In this document: positions 60,703 through 64,000 of the stretch, piece by piece
Layout: each line of letters begins with the position of its first letter
How positions within the stretch are numbered: the stretch's first letter is position 1
Source of the DNA: DATAOG01 sp963753685
GTDB lineage: Bacteria > Pseudomonadota > Alphaproteobacteria > Geminicoccales > Geminicoccaceae
Length of the DNA stretch: 64,000 nt
Reading direction: 5' to 3'
NCBI GenBank assembly: GCA_963753685.1
Contig: CAVWDE010000007.1
Location: 124,001 to 188,000, forward strand
Translations under genes and position numbers: made by a program
Notes under the pieces: model-generated
Told to the model about the DNA's origin: nothing
Seen by the model: only the letters and a program-made list of their open reading frames with translations
Databases searched by the model: none

Positions 60703-62842
60703 GGTGCAGGATCGGCTCGGTGTAGCCGTTCGGCTGGGCCCGCCCCTGGAACACGAGATCGCAGGCCGCGCGGAACGCGATGCTGCCTTCGAAATTGGCC
60801 GCCATCGGCCGGTAGGCCGGGTCGCCCGCGTTCTGCCGGTCGACCACCGCCGCCATCCGGCGCAGGGTCGCCAGCACCTGGTCCTCGCTGCAGATGCCGT
60901 GGTGCAGCCAGTTGGCGATGTGCTGGCTCGAGATCCGCAGCGTCGCCCGGTCCTCCATCAGGCCGACATTGTCGATGTCCGGGACCTTGGAGCAGCCGAC
61001 CCCCTGGTCGATCCAGCGCACGACATAGCCGAGGATGCCCTGGGCGTTGTTGTCGAGCTCCTGTTGGATCGCGTCGGCCGGCCAGTTCGGGCGCTCGGCG
61101 ACCGGGATCGAGAGGATGTCGCCGAGCCGGGCGCGCGGCCGCGACTTCAGCTCCTCCTGACGCGCCCGGACGTCGACCTCGTGGTAGTGCAGGGCGTGCA
61201 GGGTCGCGGCCGTCGGCGAGGGCACCCAGGCGGTATTCGCGCCCGCCCGCGGGTGGCCGATCTTGGCCTCGAGCATGGCCGCCATCAGGTCCGGCATCGC
61301 CCACATGCCCTTGCCGATCTGGGCCCGGCCGGGAAGGCCGGCAGCCAGGCCGACATCGACGTTCCAGTCCTCGTAGGCCTGCATCCACAGGGCGGACTTC
61401 ATGTCGGCCTTGCGGATCATCGGGCCGGCTTCCATCGAGGTGTGGATCTCATCGCCGGTGCGGTCGAGGAAGCCCGTGTTGATGAAGACGATCCGGTCCC
61501 TGGCGGCGCGGATGCACTCCTTGAGGTTGACGGTCGTGCGCCGCTCCTCGTCCATGAGGCCCATCTTGAGAGCGCAGGGCTCGAGCCCGAGCGCTGCCTC
61601 GATGCGCGCGAACAGCTCGCTCGTGAACGCCACCTCCTCGGGCCCGTGCTGCTTCGGCTTGACGATGTAGACCGAGCCCGCGCGGCTGTTGCGGTAGCGG
61701 CCCTGGCCCAGGAGGTCGTGAAGCGCGATCAGGCTCGTGATCATGGCGTCCAGGATGCCCTCGGGCACGGGCCCGCCGTCCCGGTCGAGCACCGCGTCGC
61801 TGATCATGTGATGACCGACGTTGCGCACCAGCATCAGGCTCCGGCCGTGCAGGCTGAGGCTGGAGCCGTCGGGCCGGGTGTAGGTCCGATCCGGCTGCAG
61901 ACGACGCTCGACCGCCCGCCCACCCTTCTGGAAGCTCGCTACCAGGTCGCCCTTGAGCAGCCCCAGCCAGTTGCGATAGGCCGCGACCTTGTCCTCGGCA
62001 TCGACCGTCGCGACCGAATCCTCGAGGTCGACGATCGTGGTCATCGCGGCTTCGAGGACGAGGTCGGCAACCCCCGCGGCATCCGCCCGGCCGACCGGAT
62101 GCCCGCGGTCGATCCGGATCTCGACGTGCAGGCCGTGATTGACCAGGAGGACCGCCGCCGGCGCCGCCGGATCGCCCTTGTAGCCCGCGAGCTGGGAGCT
62201 ATCGCGGAGTCCGGTCCGACCGCCGTCCGCGAGCGTGACCGAGAGCTTTCCAGCCTCGATCGCATAGGCGGCAGCACGGCTGTGCGAACCGTCCACGAGC
62301 GGCGCCGCCTCGTCCAAAAATCGGCGCGCGAAGGCGATCACCCGCTCGCCGCGCGCCGGATTGTAGGCCGCGCCCCGCTCGGCGCCGCCGGTCTCGGGGA
62401 TCGCATCGGTGCCGTAGAGCGCATCGTAGAGGCTGCCCCAGCGCGCGTTGGCGGCGTTCAGCGCGTAGCGCGCATTGGTCACCGGCACCACCAGCTGCGG
62501 GCCGGCGATGGTGCTGATCTCGGCATCGACGTTCTCGGTGGCGGCGGCGAAATCCGGGCCTTCGGGCACGAGGTAGCCGATCTCCTCGAGGAAGCTCTCG
62601 TACGCCTGCGGATCGAGCAGCTGACCGCGGCGCGCAAGGTGCCAGGCGTCGATCCTCGCCTGCAGCTCGTCCCGCTGTGCGAGCAGCGCGCGGTTGCGGG
62701 GTGCCAGCTCATGGACGATCGCGTCCAGCCCCGACCAGAACCCTGCCGGCGCCACGCCGGTGCCCGGCAGCGCCTCGTCCTCGATGAAGTCGTGCAGCAC
62801 CTTCGCGACCCGAAGACCGCCGGCTTGGATCCTGTCCGTCAT
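60665..62842 (-). CDS. glcB: Malate synthase G
   Basis: 725 residues from ATG 62842 (GGCAGGAGTG upstream), the normal length for the G isoform (about 723). Motifs include NARYALNAANARWGSLYDALYG, TTIVDLEDSVATVDAEDK (catalytic loop), IVKPKQHGPEEVAFTSELF, GLMDEERRTTVNLKECIRAA, and GKGMWAMPDLMAAML. It condenses glyoxylate with acetyl-CoA in the glyoxylate shunt. No isocitrate lyase gene is near. Its 3' end is duplicated 4.2 kb away. Confidence 0.96.
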   Translation of the reverse strand: MTDRIQAGGLRVAKVLHDFIEDEALPGTGVAPAGFWSGLDAIVHELAPRNRALLAQRDELQARIDAWHLARRGQLLDPQAYESFLEEIGYLVPEGPDFAAATENVDAEISTIAGPQLVVPVTNARYALNAANARWGSLYDALYGTDAIPETGGAERGAAYNPARGERVIAFARRFLDEAAPLVDGSHSRAAAYAIEAGKLSVTLADGGRTGLRDSSQLAGYKGDPAAPAAVLLVNHGLHVEIRIDRGHPVGRADAAGVADLVLEAAMTTIVDLEDSVATVDAEDKVAAYRNWLGLLKGDLVASFQKGGRAVERRLQPDRTYTRPDGSSLSLHGRSLMLVRNVGHHMISDAVLDRDGGPVPEGILDAMITSLIALHDLLGQGRYRNSRAGSVYIVKPKQHGPEEVAFTSELFARIEAALGLEPCALKMGLMDEERRTTVNLKECIRAARDRIVFINTGFLDRTGDEIHTSMEAGPMIRKADMKSALWMQAYEDWNVDVGLAAGLPGRAQIGKGMWAMPDLMAAMLEAKIGHPRAGANTAWVPSPTAATLHALHYHEVDVRARQEELKSRPRARLGDILSIPVAERPNWPADAIQQELDNNAQGILGYVVRWIDQGVGCSKVPDIDNVGLMEDRATLRISSQHIANWLHHGICSEDQVLATLRRMAAVVDRQNAGDPAYRPMAANFEGSIAFRAACDLVFQGRAQPNGYTEPILHRRRLEVKRGSGV

Positions 62843-62978
62843 CACTCCTGCCTTGCTTGCGTTCGCCGCCGCCGCGCCGGTCGCTCGCGCGCGGCCGGCC
62901 TCGGGCCGATATTGATCCTGCGACTTTGCCGCCGGCACAAGCCCCCTTCCCGCCGGCAGCAGATCGAGCGGCGGCTCG

Positions 62979-63479
62979 TCATTGCTCCAGCGAGGCGGAG
63001 ACCCTGTTGAAAAGGTCGTTCAAAACTACGACCAGAACTGACGTTCCGCGAGCAGGGGGCGGCTCATAGCCGAGCATTTCCCATAGAGTTGTCTGATGGC
63101 CCTCGGTCGCCACGACCTTGGACCGACCGCTACCTTGGTCATCGGGCCATGCCAAGAAGAGCGTCAGGCCCTTCGAAAAGAGGCCGGCAGGATTGCGCAG
63201 CAGGCGCTCCCCCGACGCTGTCCCTAGGTCGGAATATCTGAGCGCCATTCGAGATGCTCGGCTCACCTGGATGCCGTGCCGCACCAACTCAGCGACAAGA
63301 GCAACGTGCAAAGCCCGCCGGAGGCTGAATCGGCGTTGGATTCCGGTCCCCGAACTCTCCTCGTCAGGGGCTAAGTCGATGAGCTTCCGAGCCAGCCAGG
63401 CTTGCAGCAGACCCGGCTCAAGGCCAGCTGCGAGGGCTACCTCTGACGCGCTGTAACGAGGTGCTCCGAGATTCACCAT
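62979..63479 (-). CDS. MerR-like helix-turn-helix regulator
   Basis: 166 residues. The N-terminal part (YSASEVALAAGLEPGLLQAWLARKLIDLA) looks like the winged helix-turn-helix of MerR-type proteins, followed by RRFSLRRALHVALVAELVRHGIQ. The remaining 80 residues (FSKGLTLFLAWPDD, and GTSVLVVVLNDLFNRV) form an unrecognised effector or dimer domain without the usual cysteines. A near-perfect palindrome lies 35-52 bases upstream of the start and is a likely autoregulatory site. Confidence 0.65.
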   Translation of the reverse strand: MVNLGAPRYSASEVALAAGLEPGLLQAWLARKLIDLAPDEESSGTGIQRRFSLRRALHVALVAELVRHGIQVSRASRMALRYSDLGTASGERLLRNPAGLFSKGLTLFLAWPDDQGSGRSKVVATEGHQTTLWEMLGYEPPPARGTSVLVVVLNDLFNRVSASLEQ

Positions 63480-63513
63480 GGCATCGACCCTTGTGAGATC
63501 CTTCGCCGACTAT

Positions 63514-63531
63514 AAGTGACAATTGCCACTT
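63514..63531. promoter_or_regulatory. Palindromic operator upstream of the MerR-like gene
   Basis: AAGTGACAATTGCCACTT, palindromic except for one base pair, centred on AATT. It is in the 58-base space between the M81 gene end and the regulator start. MerR-like proteins bind such dyads. Assignment is by position. Confidence 0.55.
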
Positions 63532-63537
63532 GTAAAC

Positions 63538-64000
63538 TCATATTGGATCGAGCGGCCAGATCGGCCGGCGGACGCGGGTGTAGGGCAGACGCGCGAAGTC
63601 CTGGGTCAGCGCCCCCGGCCCGTCCAGCCAGAGCACCTCCTTGGCGACCTGGGCGAAGCCGGCATGGAAATGCTGGGCCGACTTGACCACCACCAGCTTC
63701 TTGCCCTCGAGCGCGATGCCGTGGTCGGTGAACAGCGCCGGGTCGAACGCCTGGGTGCGGGTCGCATTCAGCAGCACCTCGACGCCGTCCACCCGGATCG
63801 CGGCGACATCGCCAAGCTGGGTCCAGCCGCCCGCGAAGCGCTGCCTGGCGCCGTTGGCGAGATGCACAACCTCGGCCTCGACGTCGAGCGGATCGCCGGA
63901 GATCGGCCCGACCTTACCACCAAGCCGCAGCCGCACCCGGCCACCAGTGCCCGCGAGCCGGCAGAAGCCTACGGCGACAGGGTCCCAGAACGGCCCGAGC
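63538..64000 (-). CDS. M81 family (MlrC-like) metallopeptidase, C-terminal part
   Basis: The frame is open to the window edge; 153 residues are visible. PFWDPVAVGFCRLAGTGG, RLRLGGKVGPISGDPLD, and the close VVVKSAQHFHAGFAQVAKEVLWLDGPG ending in RRPIWPLDP are the MlrC C-terminal domain signature. MlrC cleaves linear microcystin in one group; most relatives are of unknown substrate. The N-terminal metal-binding domain lies outside the window. The MerR-like gene follows 58 bases downstream on the same strand. Confidence 0.85.
   Translation of the reverse strand, partial: LGPFWDPVAVGFCRLAGTGGRVRLRLGGKVGPISGDPLDVEAEVVHLANGARQRFAGGWTQLGDVAAIRVDGVEVLLNATRTQAFDPALFTDHGIALEGKKLVVVKSAQHFHAGFAQVAKEVLWLDGPGALTQDFARLPYTRVRRPIWPLDPI

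Noticed and set aside
60704..63010. 768-codon frame antisense to malate synthase
   Set aside because: Compositionally typical shadow of glcB; no ribosome binding site or motif.
1..64000. CRISPR array, rRNA, replication origin or transposase
   Set aside because: No regularly spaced short repeats, no rRNA-like tracts, no DnaA-box cluster and no transposase or integrase motif were seen.

Overview
The window looks like a chromosomal segment of a high-G+C alphaproteobacterium. Most genes show strong GC3 bias. Three things fit a Rhodospirillales-like lineage (possibly Geminicoccaceae-type): a non-catalytic dihydroorotase next to pyrB, a split MTHFR gene pair, and nucleoside and peptide ABC operons. 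That placement is inference; no rRNA or tRNA gene is visible to anchor it, and I saw no CRISPR array.

Layout. (1) 0-2.9 kb: a BmpA/Nup-type nucleoside ABC operon (end of the ATPase plus two permeases) with an antisense hicAB toxin-antitoxin pair lodged between ATPase and permease. (2) 2.9-4.3 kb: a class-III PLP enzyme, probably PbfA. (3) 4.6-22.1 kb: a surface-polysaccharide region with an OpgH-like glucosyltransferase, four SAM methyltransferases, a phage-tail-like protein paired with a lectin/propeller-like exoprotein, Wzy-like and Wzx-like membrane proteins, GT2 and GT4 transferases and a GT39-like membrane transferase. (4) 22-28 kb: a multicopy-type conserved hypothetical, archaeal-type phosphoglycerate mutase, a thermonuclease, cytochrome c', an EF-hand protein and a methyltransferase. 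(5) 28-36.8 kb: a dppABCDF-type peptide ABC operon whose genes are pushed apart by brnTA plus an SDR gene, by two long stem-loop repeats, and by a second, frameshifted hicAB. (6) 36.9-40.3 kb: a large unknown membrane protein, a 47-codon ORF, and a papain-like C1 peptidase with a chagasin-type (I42) inhibitor gene just upstream. (7) 40.6-43.7 kb: a sugar ABC operon without an ATPase. (8) 44-49.2 kb: MTHFR C-terminal-domain protein and MTHFR, entericidin, alpha/beta hydrolase, metY and an Old Yellow Enzyme. (9) 49.4-56.2 kb: an internally duplicated unknown, a small exported protein, a membrane adenylate cyclase, pseudo-dihydroorotase with pyrB, and an MBL hydrolase. (10) 56.2-62.8 kb: a 4.2-kb block (GDSL hydrolase, Tat protein, GMC oxidoreductase) flanked by direct copies of the 3' end of malate synthase G, followed by glcB. 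(11) 63-64 kb: a MerR-like regulator with a palindromic operator, and the C-terminal part of an MlrC-type M81 protein.

Recurring themes. All three toxin-antitoxin modules sit antisense between genes of ABC-transporter operons. Three copies of one long stem-loop repeat are present. At least five coding sequences are broken by one inserted or missing base, mostly at or beside short C/G runs; that suggests either sequencing/assembly error or real decay, and it affects how several start sites and the second hicA should be read.
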